This document shows, piece by piece, positions 8,899 through 16,950 of a DNA stretch of 48,568 nucleotides; the stretch's first letter is position 1, and each line of letters starts with the position of its first letter. Under the pieces are notes generated by a model, which was not told where the DNA came from, searched no databases, and worked only from the letters and a program-made list of their open reading frames with translations. A program made the position numbers and the translations under genes. The stretch comes from Crocinitomicaceae bacterium (GTDB lineage: Bacteria > Bacteroidota > Bacteroidia > Flavobacteriales_D > Crocinitomicaceae): positions 1 through 48,568 of the forward strand of contig JAHEMR010000011.1 of NCBI GenBank assembly GCA_024643545.1. Reading direction: 5' to 3'.

Positions 8899-10859
8899 AT
8901 TTTCTGCGAGTAATTTTCAAAATCCTCCGTCATATCTTGGTCCACTTGTTTCGTTACAGAAATCGGAATGAAATCCACGTAAACATTCGTTTTATCCAAA
9001 CCAAAGTCCTCTGCAGGTTTCAAACCAGTTGATTTCACGAAGCGGTACGCTTTCACGCAAAGACGTTGGAAAGCAGTCAAATGATTGTCCGTTGAAACAC
9101 GTGAATTCAATACAATGAACTTGAAGTCAACCTCCTCAATTTTTCCACGGATGGATTCAAAGACACTTTCGCCCTTAAACTCACCTTTTTCGATCATTTT
9201 ACAGTAGATTTTACGCATCATGTATTCGATGCGGTGCTCTTCTTTGAATCCCAATTGCAAGCTAACGTAGTAACATTTTTTGTCCACGATTTCATTCACT
9301 GAGTAATGTACACCCCAAGGTTCGTTCAGAATATCCAAGTGTAAGAACCAAACGATTCCCGCTTTACGCGGTTTCTTTTTGAACATGGAATGGAACACGG
9401 TAAGATCGAGTTTATTCGGGGAATTACTTCGAGTTGGGAAGACCAAGTTTGTCGCTTCGTAGACAATTCCAGGATCTGCCTGAACTGCTTCCAACAATGG
9501 AATCACATTGCGCATTGGAACGTATTCCGTAATGTTTGACCGAAGTTGTTTCGCTTTATAGTACAGGTATAACAGGATGAAAAACGTGATTGAAAGAATC
9601 AAAGTAAACCATCCACCGGAAATGATTTTACCAAGATTTGACAACAAGAAGATGAACTCTATTGCTAAGAACACAGAAAAGATAATTCCCGTTGCCACGC
9701 GCCATCTTGGGTAGCGAATAAACAATAACATCGCCATTAAGATGGATGTCATCACCATGTTCACAGTAATCGCTAATCCGTATGAATGCTCCATCTCACT
9801 GGATTTTTTAAAGATCGCAATCACCAATAAACATCCTGCCATAAGAAACCAGTTGATGAATGGAATATAGATTTGACCTTGGTGATCAGATGGGTATTTC
9901 ACACGTAAATTAGTCCATAATTTCAATTTGATTGCTTCATTCATTAAGGTAAATACCCCCGTAATTAAGGCTTGAGAAGCAATAATGGTAGACATCGTTG
10001 CAATTACAACTGCGAATGGCATCATGTAACTAGGAACCATCGAGTAGAATACCGTATTGCTTCCTGCCAACTGAAATCCTGGTTTGAGGCAAAGGGCTGC
10101 TTGACCCAAGTAATTCAATACTAAAAGGCCAGAAACGACGCTCCAACTTAAACGAATGTTTCCTTTTCCGCAGTGACCTAAATCGGAATATAATGCTTCT
10201 GCTCCAGTTGTACAAAGGAAAACGGAACCGAGAACAGCGAATCCACCATCTACATTTGCGACAAGATTGTAAGCCCAATAAGGATTAAACGCTTGCAGTA
10301 CTTCCCAATTTTGAGTGACATTGATGAAGCCCAAATAACCTAAAAAGGCGAACCAAATAAGCATCACCGGACCAAACATTTTACCGATTGCTGCTGTTCC
10401 GAACTGTTGAATCACAAATAACATTACGATGATTCCGATGACAATCGGAATGACCGGCATATCCGGGAAGATATTGTTCACTCCCTCCACAGCGGAAGAA
10501 ATTGAGATGGCTGGCGTAATAAATCCATCCGCCATTAGGGTTGCACAACCAATCAATGCAGGAATGATGATCCACTTCACATTTTTCTCTTTCAATAAGG
10601 CAAAAAGGGCAAAAATTCCACCCTCTCCTTTATTATCAGCGTTAAGTGCAAAATAAATGTACTTCACCGTCGCCAATAAAATCAAGGTCCAGATCACGCT
10701 CGATAAGGCTCCTAAAATAAACGGTTCCGAGATGTGTTTTCCACCGCCTGTAATCGCTTGAAACACGTACAAAGGCGAGGTACCTATATCACCAAAAACG
10801 ATTCCAAGGGTGATAAGTAAACCAGCAAAACTAATTTTCTGAGTAGTAGTATGTGACAT
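8877..10859 (-). CDS. kup: Low-affinity potassium transporter Kup (KUP/HAK/KT family)
   Basis: A potassium-proton symporter of the inner membrane, 660 residues, within the family range. The N-terminal hallmark GIVFGDIGTSPLYVFQA (19-35) is intact. About 12 transmembrane helices extend to residue 435, followed by a cytosolic C-terminal domain of about 200 residues. The start at 10859 (MSHTTTQKISFAG) places GDIGTSPLY at the usual distance. A small palindrome, GTGAA-N5-TTCAC at 10885-10899, lies just upstream and could be an operator (weak). The 3' end overlaps the convergent MFS gene by 22 bp. Confidence 0.96.
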   Translation of the reverse strand: MSHTTTQKISFAGLLITLGIVFGDIGTSPLYVFQAITGGGKHISEPFILGALSSVIWTLILLATVKYIYFALNADNKGEGGIFALFALLKEKNVKWIIIPALIGCATLMADGFITPAISISSAVEGVNNIFPDMPVIPIVIGIIVMLFVIQQFGTAAIGKMFGPVMLIWFAFLGYLGFINVTQNWEVLQAFNPYWAYNLVANVDGGFAVLGSVFLCTTGAEALYSDLGHCGKGNIRLSWSVVSGLLVLNYLGQAALCLKPGFQLAGSNTVFYSMVPSYMMPFAVVIATMSTIIASQALITGVFTLMNEAIKLKLWTNLRVKYPSDHQGQIYIPFINWFLMAGCLLVIAIFKKSSEMEHSYGLAITVNMVMTSILMAMLLFIRYPRWRVATGIIFSVFLAIEFIFLLSNLGKIISGGWFTLILSITFFILLYLYYKAKQLRSNITEYVPMRNVIPLLEAVQADPGIVYEATNLVFPTRSNSPNKLDLTVFHSMFKKKPRKAGIVWFLHLDILNEPWGVHYSVNEIVDKKCYYVSLQLGFKEEHRIEYMMRKIYCKMIEKGEFKGESVFESIRGKIEEVDFKFIVLNSRVSTDNHLTAFQRLCVKAYRFVKSTGLKPAEDFGLDKTNVYVDFIPISVTKQVDQDMTEDFENYSQKIYKVSSK

Positions 10860-10976
10860 TCGGGCAAATTTTCGGTGAAGTTAAGTGAAAAATATTCACG
10901 TTAACATAACATGACCAATGGAATTTTACTTTTTTTGACAAAGATTTTTTAGAAGGATCTTTTTTAATAAAAAATG

Positions 10977-10984
10977 TATCTTTG
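10977..10984 (+). promoter_or_regulatory. -7 promoter element TATCTTTG for tRNA-Leu
   Basis: TATCTTTG matches TAnnTTTG and lies 27 bp before the mature tRNA 5' end. The only strong TTG upstream (10935-10937) is too far away (39 bp) for the normal 19-21 spacing. Confidence 0.55.
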
Positions 10985-11011
10985 CGACGGCTATTTTAGC
11001 ACTTCACGTAT

Positions 11012-11093
11012 GCCCACGTGGTGAAATTGGTAGACATGCCATCTTGAGGGGGTGGTGCCATTAGGTGTGCTGGTTCGAATCCAGTCGTGGGCA
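11012..11093 (+). tRNA. tRNA-Leu, anticodon GAG
   Basis: The acceptor arms GCCCACG (11012-11018) and CGTGGGC (11086-11092) pair fully. The anticodon stem CCATC/GGTGG encloses the loop TTGAGGG, giving anticodon GAG (11046-11048), which reads CUU/CUC. The long variable arm is typical of a class II tRNA, and the T arm GCTGG-TTCGAAT-CCAGT is intact. The discriminator A is at 11093 and CCA is not encoded. A terminator follows immediately. Confidence 0.96.
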
Positions 11094-11246
11094 CTCTGAT
11101 CAAAAGCACTTGTTCGTCAGAACAGGTGCTTTTTTATTTTCCCACGAGTCCATCCGCTCGCGGATGAGCGAGGTGAAAAATAAAAAAGTGCCGTCCGAGC
11201 GAAGCGAGGAAGTGCTTTTGATCCACTACACGTCGCCCACGACTGG
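11081..11246. repeat. Long imperfect palindrome that duplicates the tRNA-Leu 3' end in inverted form
   Basis: Three blocks on the left recur inverted on the right. CCAGTCGTGGGC (tRNA 3' end, 11081-11092) matches 11235-11246. GATCAAAAGCACTT (11098-11111) matches 11210-11223. CTTTTTTATTTT (11129-11140) matches the complement of 11178-11189. The centre is a hairpin, CATCCGC-TC-GCGGATG (11151-11166). The blocks are nearly symmetric about position 11161. No coding sequence is credible here. Confidence 0.8.
11105..11136 (+). terminator. Intrinsic terminator of tRNA-Leu
   Basis: AGCACTTGTTC (11105-11115) pairs with GAACAGGTGCT (11120-11130) around a GTCA loop, with one G-U pair, followed by a T-run. 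Confidence 0.88.
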
Positions 11247-11310
11247 TTCACCGACCGACAGGGAGGTAATCCCCTATCTTAGAAAATTGATCAACCGAAT
11301 AAATCCATCC

Positions 11311-11472
11311 ATGAGCAACGCGAATGAAACAAAGGCGTGAGCAAAGCGAACGCCGCCAACCTTTCAACCAAATCCATTAGCAACGCGAATTAAACTGCCC
11401 ATGAGCAAAGCGAATAAAACTCACCCATAAGCAAAGCGAATAAAATACACCGCTGAGCAAAGCGACCGAACT
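11311..11472. repeat. Degenerate ~26-bp repeats with core AGCAAAGCGAA
   Basis: Six copies of RTGAGCAAMGCGAAYDAAAC start at 11311, 11337, 11377, 11401, 11427 and 11453, spaced 26, 40, 24, 26 and 26 bp. Related GAGCGAAGCGAGG and GAGCGAGG words lie in the adjacent palindrome. The stretch 11094-11557 contains these repeats and no credible gene. Confidence 0.75.
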
Positions 11473-11557
11473 TTCCTCTCATAATACAAGAAAGCTAAGC
11501 TTCTCATTTACTGATGTAAATCGGAAGAATTAATCCTCACCAAAATAATTCTAGTAA

Positions 11558-11779
11558 TTATTCATTTATTGCCTGTAAAACTTGGCTCATTTTTACATTT
11601 TGAGCCTCACAAATTTGTTTCAAAAGTTTTACGGATAGATTATAATTTTCTTGCTGAATGAGTCTCACAGTTTTTTCATCAATACCACATGACAAAGCAA
11701 AATCTCGGTTTGACTTATAATTAGGTCGGAAATGTTCATTAATATACTTACACAACTTAATCGTCAAGGCGTCGTCCAT
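11558..11779 (-). CDS. Small Cro/C1-type helix-turn-helix protein
   Basis: A 73-residue protein that is almost entirely an XRE-type helix-turn-helix. The segment FALSCGIDEKTVRLIQQENYNLSVKLLKQICEAQNV (about 27-62) has the expected pattern, with the recognition helix at DEKTVRLIQQ. It probably binds DNA as a dimer. No toxin partner is adjacent, so it reads as a solitary regulator. An AT-rich 175-bp gap separates it from the divergent membrane gene at 11955, which it might control (inference from position only). The start ATG at 11779 fits the size of minimal XRE proteins. Confidence 0.75.
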   Translation of the reverse strand: MDDALTIKLCKYINEHFRPNYKSNRDFALSCGIDEKTVRLIQQENYNLSVKLLKQICEAQNVKMSQVLQAINE

Positions 11780-11954
11780 TCAGCGAAATTGCTCATTGTA
11801 AAGACCTTTAATGCGGAATATATTCCGTTTTTAAAATTTTTAATTATTTTTGTTCTGTGATGAATTAAAACTTGAAATGAAATATGTTAATTCTAATAAA
11901 AAACTATTCACAAATACTTATTTCAAATTAAGATTGTATTAACTACATAAACCT

Positions 11955-12893
11955 ATGATACCCATGGAAAATAAACCCGAAGTCAAAAAAAGTTATTCTT
12001 TTAAAAGTATTTTAACAACAACTATTATTTTTCTCGTTCTTTTTTCATTGATCCGCTCCTGCTTTTCAAGTGACGAACCAACAAAAGTTTATACTTTATC
12101 AAAGGTATCGGGAAAATTAGTCGATGCTAATTACTTGATCGATTTAAATTTACTTGACAGTAATGAGAATATAATCACTTCAAAAAACAAAAAACTTTAC
12201 AATGGATATTCTGCACGCATTATCATGTTTGAAAATGATAGCTGGTATAGTTTAAAGTATAATTTCAAAGAATTAGAAGAGAAAAATTTAGAAAGTTGTA
12301 TTCTGGATACAACGATTAAACTGGGTCAGCAAAAATTCAACAAAAACAATTTAAAATTGAAATTACCGAAAAAAGAGAGTATTAATCTTTCAAATGAAGT
12401 ATTTGTTGCTTACCAGTTAATTGATCCGAAGGGAACAATTATTGGTTCGGGGAATGTGGATTATGATGAATTTCAATTTACGGTAGATCAAGAAAAATCC
12501 TCTGACTATGAAATTACTTTAAACAAAAAGGCAATTATTGTTAGTGATGGTGAATTATCCAAAGCATTTTCAGAAAATGAAATTTCAGCTGACGAGAAAT
12601 ACAAAGGAAAATTGGTTGAAGTAACTGGAAGAATCGATGATTTTGGAAAATCAAGCTACGGGGATATACAATATATTTTGCATGGATCTTCGTTTGGCGG
12701 AGGAATACAATGTGTATTGGGAGAAATAAACAATAAAGAACATAAAGAAAGATATATCGATCTTAAAAATGGACAAGTGGTTACGATTCGTGGATACGTA
12801 CAAGGATTAATTGGAGGAGTTAGTGACCTTGAAAAAGCTTTAGGAAAAACGAAAGGAGATAACGTGTTCCTTGAAAAATGTATCGTGAAATAA
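11955..12893 (+). CDS. Membrane-anchored protein with C-terminal OB-fold (tRNA_anti-like) domain
   Basis: A 312-residue protein. One N-terminal transmembrane segment (about residues 17-36, LTTTIIFLVLFSLIRSC) is followed by an uncharacterised charged region. Residues about 205-312 resemble the tRNA_anti-like OB-fold family: an N-terminal helix (LSKAFSENEISADEKYKGK), then VEVTGRIDDFG, GIQCVL, GQVVTIRGYVQG and FLEKCIV. Such domains occur in many Bacteroidota envelope proteins of unknown role. A second ATG at 11964 would shorten it by three residues. A strong terminator follows, so it is monocistronic. The low-complexity AT-rich base use is typical of accessory genes. Confidence 0.8.
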   Translation: MIPMENKPEVKKSYSFKSILTTTIIFLVLFSLIRSCFSSDEPTKVYTLSKVSGKLVDANYLIDLNLLDSNENIITSKNKKLYNGYSARIIMFENDSWYSLKYNFKELEEKNLESCILDTTIKLGQQKFNKNNLKLKLPKKESINLSNEVFVAYQLIDPKGTIIGSGNVDYDEFQFTVDQEKSSDYEITLNKKAIIVSDGELSKAFSENEISADEKYKGKLVEVTGRIDDFGKSSYGDIQYILHGSSFGGGIQCVLGEINNKEHKERYIDLKNGQVVTIRGYVQGLIGGVSDLEKALGKTKGDNVFLEKCIVK

Positions 12894-12917
12894 AATCTTT
12901 CAATCACATCAAAAAGA

Positions 12918-12945
12918 AAAACAGGCTTATTGCCTGTTTTTTTTT
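12918..12945 (+). terminator. Intrinsic terminator after the OB-fold gene
   Basis: AAAACAGGC (12918-12926) pairs with GCCTGTTTT (12932-12940) around TTATT, followed by a run of T. Confidence 0.92.
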
Positions 12946-12990
12946 ATCCTCAACTTTCCATACACTATCTCTTTGGAGGTGAATTCTAAC

Positions 12991-12998
12991 TACTTTTG
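12991..12998 (+). promoter_or_regulatory. -7 promoter element TACTTTTG
   Basis: A perfect TAnnTTTG box lies 17 bp before the DUF1573 ATG. A TTTG at 12972-12975 is only 15 bp upstream, shorter than the usual spacing. Confidence 0.45.
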
Positions 12999-13015
12999 AA
13001 AAAAAATAATTCACC

Positions 13016-13528
13016 ATGAAATACCGCTTTATTTTTATTTTATCCGTGGTCGTATGTGCTTCTTGTAACAATCAAGAAAAATCAACAAAAACTGAAGAGC
13101 CACAAAGCATTGTTGCAACAGATGAATCTGTTCGTGAATTGCGTGAATCCTTATCCGATGTAGAAAAAGAAGAACAGCGTCAACGAGCAGAAGAATTAGC
13201 AAATATGACGACGATGTCCTTTGATAAAACGAGTCACGATTATGGAAAGGTTCCTGCAGACAGCGACAACAAGACAACATTCCGGGTGACAAATACCGGG
13301 AAAAAGCCTTTAATCATTGAAAAAGTATCCGCAAGTTGTGGCTGTACAACACCTTCAAAGCCAGAGAAACCAATATTACCGGGGAAAAGTGACGAAATTA
13401 CGGTTGTCTTCCATCCGAAGGAAACGCAATTGGGACAACAAAACAAAACCGTTACCGTCATTGCGAATACAGACCCAAAAATGGAAGTGTTGAGTATTTC
13501 CGCGATGGTAGAGAAAAAGAAAAATTAA
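13016..13528 (+). CDS. DUF1573 lipoprotein
   Basis: A 170-residue predicted lipoprotein. The signal peptide MKYRFIFILSVVVCAS is followed by the lipobox cysteine C17. After a charged linker (about 20-65), residues 68-168 form a DUF1573 (ASH/Hydin-like Ig fold) domain: FDKTSHDYGKVPADS, FRVTNTGKKPLII, VSASCGCTTP, ILPGKSDEITVVF. The SCGCT motif is the family signature. DUF1573 proteins are common in Bacteroidota envelopes, and their function is unknown. The next gene starts 16 bp downstream, so this is the probable first gene of an operon with the MBL-fold hydrolase and the thioesterase. Confidence 0.9.
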   Translation: MKYRFIFILSVVVCASCNNQEKSTKTEEPQSIVATDESVRELRESLSDVEKEEQRQRAEELANMTTMSFDKTSHDYGKVPADSDNKTTFRVTNTGKKPLIIEKVSASCGCTTPSKPEKPILPGKSDEITVVFHPKETQLGQQNKTVTVIANTDPKMEVLSISAMVEKKKN

Positions 13529-13544
13529 GGAGAGGACATAACGC

Positions 13545-14396
13545 ATGAAATTACACGTATTAAATACCGGATTTTTCAAACTTGATGGAGGCGCCATGTT
13601 TGGCGTTGTTCCGAAAACGTTGTGGGAAAAAACGAATCCAGCAGATCAAAACAACATGTGTTCTTGGGCGATGCGATCATTGCTCATCGAAGATGGAAAT
13701 CGCTTGATTTTAGTCGATACAGGAATTGGAGACAAGCAAAGTGAAAAGTTCTTCTCACATTATTACATGTATGGGAACGATTCATTGCACGGAAACCTTG
13801 CGAAATTAGGATTTCACGCCAATGACATTACCGATGTTTTCTTGACGCATTTACATTTCGATCATTGCGGAGGAGCCGTTGCATGGAACGATACCAAAAC
13901 GGGATACCGAACGGTTTTTCCAAACGCAACTTATTGGAGCACAGAAAAACATTGGCAATGGGCTGTTGAACCGAATGCGCGTGAGAAGGCGTCGTTTTTA
14001 GCCGAGAACATTCTCCCAATTCAAGAAAGTGGACAATTGAAATTCATCGAGCGCACTGGTGATTTTACCACGCAAGCGCTTCCTGGAATGGATGTTTTAT
14101 TTGTTGATGGACATACCGAGAGCATGATGATTCCACAGATTCAGTACAAAGGAAAAACGATTGTTTTCATGGCGGACTTACTTCCGAGTACGGGACACAT
14201 TCCCCTACCCTATGTGATGGGCTATGACACGCGTCCATTGTTGACCTTGGATGAAAAAACGAAATTCTTGAAACATGCGGCTGCCAATGATTTCGTATTG
14301 TTCTTAGAGCACGATTCCGTCAATGAATGCTGTACCTTAATGGAAACTGAAAAAGGCATTCGTTTGGGAGAATCATTTTCCTTCAGCGATTTGTAG
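13545..14396 (+). CDS. Metallo-beta-lactamase-fold hydrolase
   Basis: A 283-residue cytosolic MBL-fold hydrolase. The metal-binding motif THLHFDHCGG has H102, H104, D106 and H107. Further ligands are likely in DGHTES and in the late H of FLEHDS. LVDTGIGDKQ (57-66) is the standard second strand. The overall shape resembles the AHL-lactonase-like/YtnP-type group, but the substrate cannot be assigned. It lies between the DUF1573 gene and the thioesterase, whose ATG follows its stop by one base, so it is translationally linked to the thioesterase. Confidence 0.88.
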   Translation: MKLHVLNTGFFKLDGGAMFGVVPKTLWEKTNPADQNNMCSWAMRSLLIEDGNRLILVDTGIGDKQSEKFFSHYYMYGNDSLHGNLAKLGFHANDITDVFLTHLHFDHCGGAVAWNDTKTGYRTVFPNATYWSTEKHWQWAVEPNAREKASFLAENILPIQESGQLKFIERTGDFTTQALPGMDVLFVDGHTESMMIPQIQYKGKTIVFMADLLPSTGHIPLPYVMGYDTRPLLTLDEKTKFLKHAAANDFVLFLEHDSVNECCTLMETEKGIRLGESFSFSDL

Positions 14397-14397
14397 G

Positions 14398-14805
14398 ATG
14401 AAAACACCAAGAGAAATCGTCGAAACGATGTTGCAACAGGATGCTTTCAGTCACTTGTTGGGCATGGAACTATTGGAAATTGAAAAGGGATTTTGTGTCC
14501 TCCGTTGCACAGTCACCTCACAAATGACCAACGGCTTCGGAATTGCACACGGGGGAATTACTTACTCCCTAGCAGACTCAGCATTGGCATTTGCTTCGAA
14601 CGCGTATGGGGTTCATTGTTTCAGTGTGGACACAAACATTGCGCACATAAAAAAAGTAAAATTAGGCGATGTGTTAACGGCAACTTGTACAGAATCGCAC
14701 CGAGGAAAACGCACTGGAGTATACGTGGTAGAGATTCAAAATCAGGAAGGTATGCGCGTTGCTTATTTTCGAGGAACAGTTTTCATCAGTTCTGAAGACT
14801 GGTAA
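14398..14805 (+). CDS. PaaI-like hotdog-fold acyl-CoA thioesterase
   Basis: A 135-residue hotdog-fold enzyme. The segment NGFGIAHGGITYSLADSALAFASN (45-68) carries the HGG and Asp motif (H51, D60) typical of PaaI hydroxyphenylacetyl-CoA thioesterases. Similar stand-alone proteins hydrolyse various acyl-CoAs, and no other paa genes are in the window, so the specificity is open. The ATG lies one base after the stop of the upstream hydrolase, indicating an operon. Confidence 0.88.
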   Translation: MKTPREIVETMLQQDAFSHLLGMELLEIEKGFCVLRCTVTSQMTNGFGIAHGGITYSLADSALAFASNAYGVHCFSVDTNIAHIKKVKLGDVLTATCTESHRGKRTGVYVVEIQNQEGMRVAYFRGTVFISSEDW

Positions 14806-14839
14806 AATTGAAATAATTTGATTTTTTTACAAGGAACGC

Positions 14840-14869
14840 TTGTATTTCTATAAAAAAGTCGTACTTTTG
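14840..14869 (+). promoter_or_regulatory. Complete Bacteroidota promoter for tRNA-Asp
   Basis: TTG (14840-14842), 19-bp spacer, TACTTTTG (14862-14869). This is the full -33/-7 pattern known for the Bacteroidota primary sigma factor. Transcription would start near 14876, about 60 bp before the tRNA. Confidence 0.8.
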
Positions 14870-14938
14870 AATCCGCTTTAACGAAAGCATTACACAATTC
14901 TGAAGCAACTGTTGTTGCTCACGCAAGTGAAAGAAATT

Positions 14939-15012
14939 GGTTTGGTAGTTCAGTTGGTTAGAATACCTGCCTGTCACGCAGGGGGTCGCGGGTTCGAGTC
15001 CCGTCCAGACCG
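14939..15012 (+). tRNA. tRNA-Asp, anticodon GTC
   Basis: The acceptor GGTTTGG (14939-14945) pairs with CCAGACC (15005-15011), with one U-G. The anticodon stem CCTGC/GCAGG holds the loop CTGTCAC with anticodon GTC (14973-14975). The T arm GCGGG-TTCGAGT-CCCGT is intact. The discriminator is G15012. CCA is not encoded. Confidence 0.97.
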
Positions 15013-15059
15013 CAAACGCTTCGTTAAAGACACGTCCTATATGGCTGTAGGAAATAGAG

Positions 15060-15100
15060 ACCCTCGAGATGTATCAACTATCTTGAGGGTTTTGTTTTTT
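15060..15100 (+). terminator. Intrinsic terminator after tRNA-Asp
   Basis: ACCCTCGAGAT (15060-15070) pairs with ATCTTGAGGGT (15080-15090), with one G-U pair, followed by a T-rich tract. Confidence 0.85.
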
Positions 15101-15202
15101 ATAGACTTTTTGTCCATTTTGGAAGAGGGGACGGAACCGTGGACGGATTTGAAATGAACGTTCCTATCCCGGAATCATCCTTTATCGTTCAAATCTCACA
15201 AA

Positions 15203-15385
15203 TTACCGGAAATTTTCTTTGTCGATCACTTGGACAATAGCGTTGTTATCTTTCAAGAAAACAGCTGGGAATTTCGCTTTACCCTTGCTTTGCCATTTAA
15301 ACTCAAAAGAGGTGATTTGTCCGTTTGAATCTTTTACAAAATCAATTTCCTGTTTACGGTGCGAAAGAAATAATTCGCTTTTACT
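15203..15385 (-). pseudogene. C-terminal remnant of an AAA ATPase (DUF4143 family)
   Basis: Reading the minus strand to the stop at 15203-15205 gives about 60 residues: SHRKQEIDFV, then KDSNGQITSFEFKW, a lysine-rich turn, and a short C-terminal tail. The EIDFV...FEFKW pattern is the C-terminal nuclease-like core of DUF4143 ATPases. An in-frame TAG stands directly upstream (15386-15388) and no start codon or ATPase part is present, so this is a relic. It is not closely similar to the intact ATPase at 18771. The rest of 15100-15510 shows only an AAAATCAC/GTGATTTT inverted repeat (15395-15419). Confidence 0.6.
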
Positions 15386-15510
15386 CTAATCACCAAAATC
15401 ACACCTTTTTAGTGATTTTATGGAGATTATGTCCTCACACTCCATGGTTTTAGGTTTTGATTGGATTTCGAATGCAACGAAGAAAAGAAAAGTTCAACAG
15501 ATTTGCCTAG

Positions 15511-15981
15511 CTACTCCAACACCCTTCTCACCTCTAATACGCGTTTGGCGTAGTTTGTATTGGTAAGGTCAGAAATCACCACGCCGTAATGGCTTTTTGC
15601 GCTAGAGCAATGAATGAATTTGATTTTTCCATCCGTATTTTCGACCACGATGCCTACGTGTCCGGGACGACGATCGGACACATTTGTTCCGGTGAAAACC
15701 AGACAGTCTCCTTTTTTACATTCGTTGAGCTCGACTTTCGTTCCGAAGTTGATGAACTCACTAGACATTCTTGGACTGTTTATTCCGAATGAGCGGTAAA
15801 CGTAACTGGTAAATCCAGAGCAATCAAATGATTTCCCAGGATTGGAGGTGCCATATTTATAGGTAACGCCCAATTGCTTTTTAGCGAATCCCACTAAAGA
15901 ATCTCCATCAATGGAAACGGTGGTTTGTGCCATCGAAATACCGAATACAAAACACGCGAAAGTGGTCAAAATGAATTTCAT
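15511..15981 (-). CDS. Secreted NlpC/P60 (C40) cell-wall peptidase
   Basis: A 156-residue exported cysteine peptidase that probably cleaves peptidoglycan stem peptides. The signal peptide is MKFILTTFACFVFGISMAQ. The NlpC/P60 catalytic residues are visible: C54 in FDCSGF, H108 in GHVGI and H124 in FIHCSS. Only the catalytic domain is present, with no SH3 or LysM module, so targeting must come from elsewhere or from diffusion in the periplasm. It is followed on the same strand by no close partner. Enzyme class is confident; the physiological role is unknown. Confidence 0.92.
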   Translation of the reverse strand: MKFILTTFACFVFGISMAQTTVSIDGDSLVGFAKKQLGVTYKYGTSNPGKSFDCSGFTSYVYRSFGINSPRMSSEFINFGTKVELNECKKGDCLVFTGTNVSDRRPGHVGIVVENTDGKIKFIHCSSAKSHYGVVISDLTNTNYAKRVLEVRRVLE

Positions 15982-16067
15982 AGGGTAAAATTACAACCTT
16001 TTTTAGGTGTGTCCAAAAGAGGAACAGAACAAGCCCTTTGAAGAAAAGTGATCGTTTTATTTTCGCA

Positions 16068-16769
16068 CTAAAGTAAATCAACGGCATTTTTCCCATCCCA
16101 GCTTCCCTCAAAGCGATACGGGACAAATCGAGCGAACATTTCTTCCTTGTACCAGTTTAGTTTTCTGGTCATTGTGACCACTTCTCGATGCTTGGTGTTT
16201 GTGTAGGCATAATCCATCATTTCTTTCTGCGTTTTCCAGATGCTGATAGTCGCTTGCTGTATCAAGGGCCATTCACCGATGCCAATCGACAAGGCGAGTC
16301 CATTATAGCCTTCCAAACTTTGACTCACGGAACCTACCCTACTCCAAAAGGACCACAATTTCCGAAAACGGATACGCGCCCTGGTTAAAACGACAATCGG
16401 TTTTTCTGGATCCAGTTGTGCGCTTTTCTGAAACGGTTGGATTCCGTCCCAAAGTCCATGTGCTTCCACGGAATGTAAATACGCCGTAAACTGCTCGCTG
16501 CTTCGGTTTTTGTATTCAGTAAAGAAAGGATATTGTTGAAAAAAATCATCCGCATGGCGCTCCGATTCCCACACACAAAAGAGCACGTAAGTCCCGAAAT
16601 TTGGAACAGCACTAAAACCGTTTTTAGCTCCGGAACCTAAAATTTTGTGAAAAGTGAGTCCAGCAACGGTGTTTAAATGTTGCTTCCCAAGCTGCATTTG
16701 TTTGAAGGCCCACCATTTGTTTGAGAACGTTTCTACCTTGAAAAAGGTGCTGGTTGTAATTTGACTCAC
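16068..16769 (-). CDS. Spheroidene monooxygenase (CrtA)-like protein
   Basis: A 233-residue protein resembling CrtA-type carotenoid ketolases. The signature areas are TRARIRFRKLWSFW (about 139-152), SVSQSLEGYNGLALSIGIGEWPLIQQATISIWKT and the C-terminal tryptophan-rich tail. True CrtA acts on spheroidene or lycopene in phototrophs. No other carotenoid gene is near, so the reaction here is uncertain and it may be a general dimeric alpha/beta-barrel haem protein. It starts at 16769 (MSQITTSTFFKVETF) and stands alone on the minus strand. Confidence 0.75.
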   Translation of the reverse strand: MSQITTSTFFKVETFSNKWWAFKQMQLGKQHLNTVAGLTFHKILGSGAKNGFSAVPNFGTYVLFCVWESERHADDFFQQYPFFTEYKNRSSEQFTAYLHSVEAHGLWDGIQPFQKSAQLDPEKPIVVLTRARIRFRKLWSFWSRVGSVSQSLEGYNGLALSIGIGEWPLIQQATISIWKTQKEMMDYAYTNTKHREVVTMTRKLNWYKEEMFARFVPYRFEGSWDGKNAVDLL

Positions 16770-16950
16770 GGAATGCTGTTTGAAAAATGTTTGTAACCGA
16801 TTGTTTTCTCTTCAGCAAAACCAACAAAAAAAAGCTTTGTCTCATTCACCAATCGCAAGTGGAAAAATAGTCATTTATTCTTGGTTGAAGGAGCGCAGTG
16901 AAAAGTTTTTCGGGTTGTTGATGATACCAAACCCAAGAATTGACCATGGT

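Noticed and set aside
8544..9032. 162-codon plus-strand frame across the MFS/kup junction
   Set aside because: It overlaps two well-supported genes in other frames and shows no domain.
11065..11340. 91-codon open frame starting inside tRNA-Leu
   Set aside because: It crosses the tRNA, terminator and palindrome; no domain and repeat-driven composition.
14912..15157. 81-codon open frame across tRNA-Asp
   Set aside because: It is a reading of the tRNA and its terminator.
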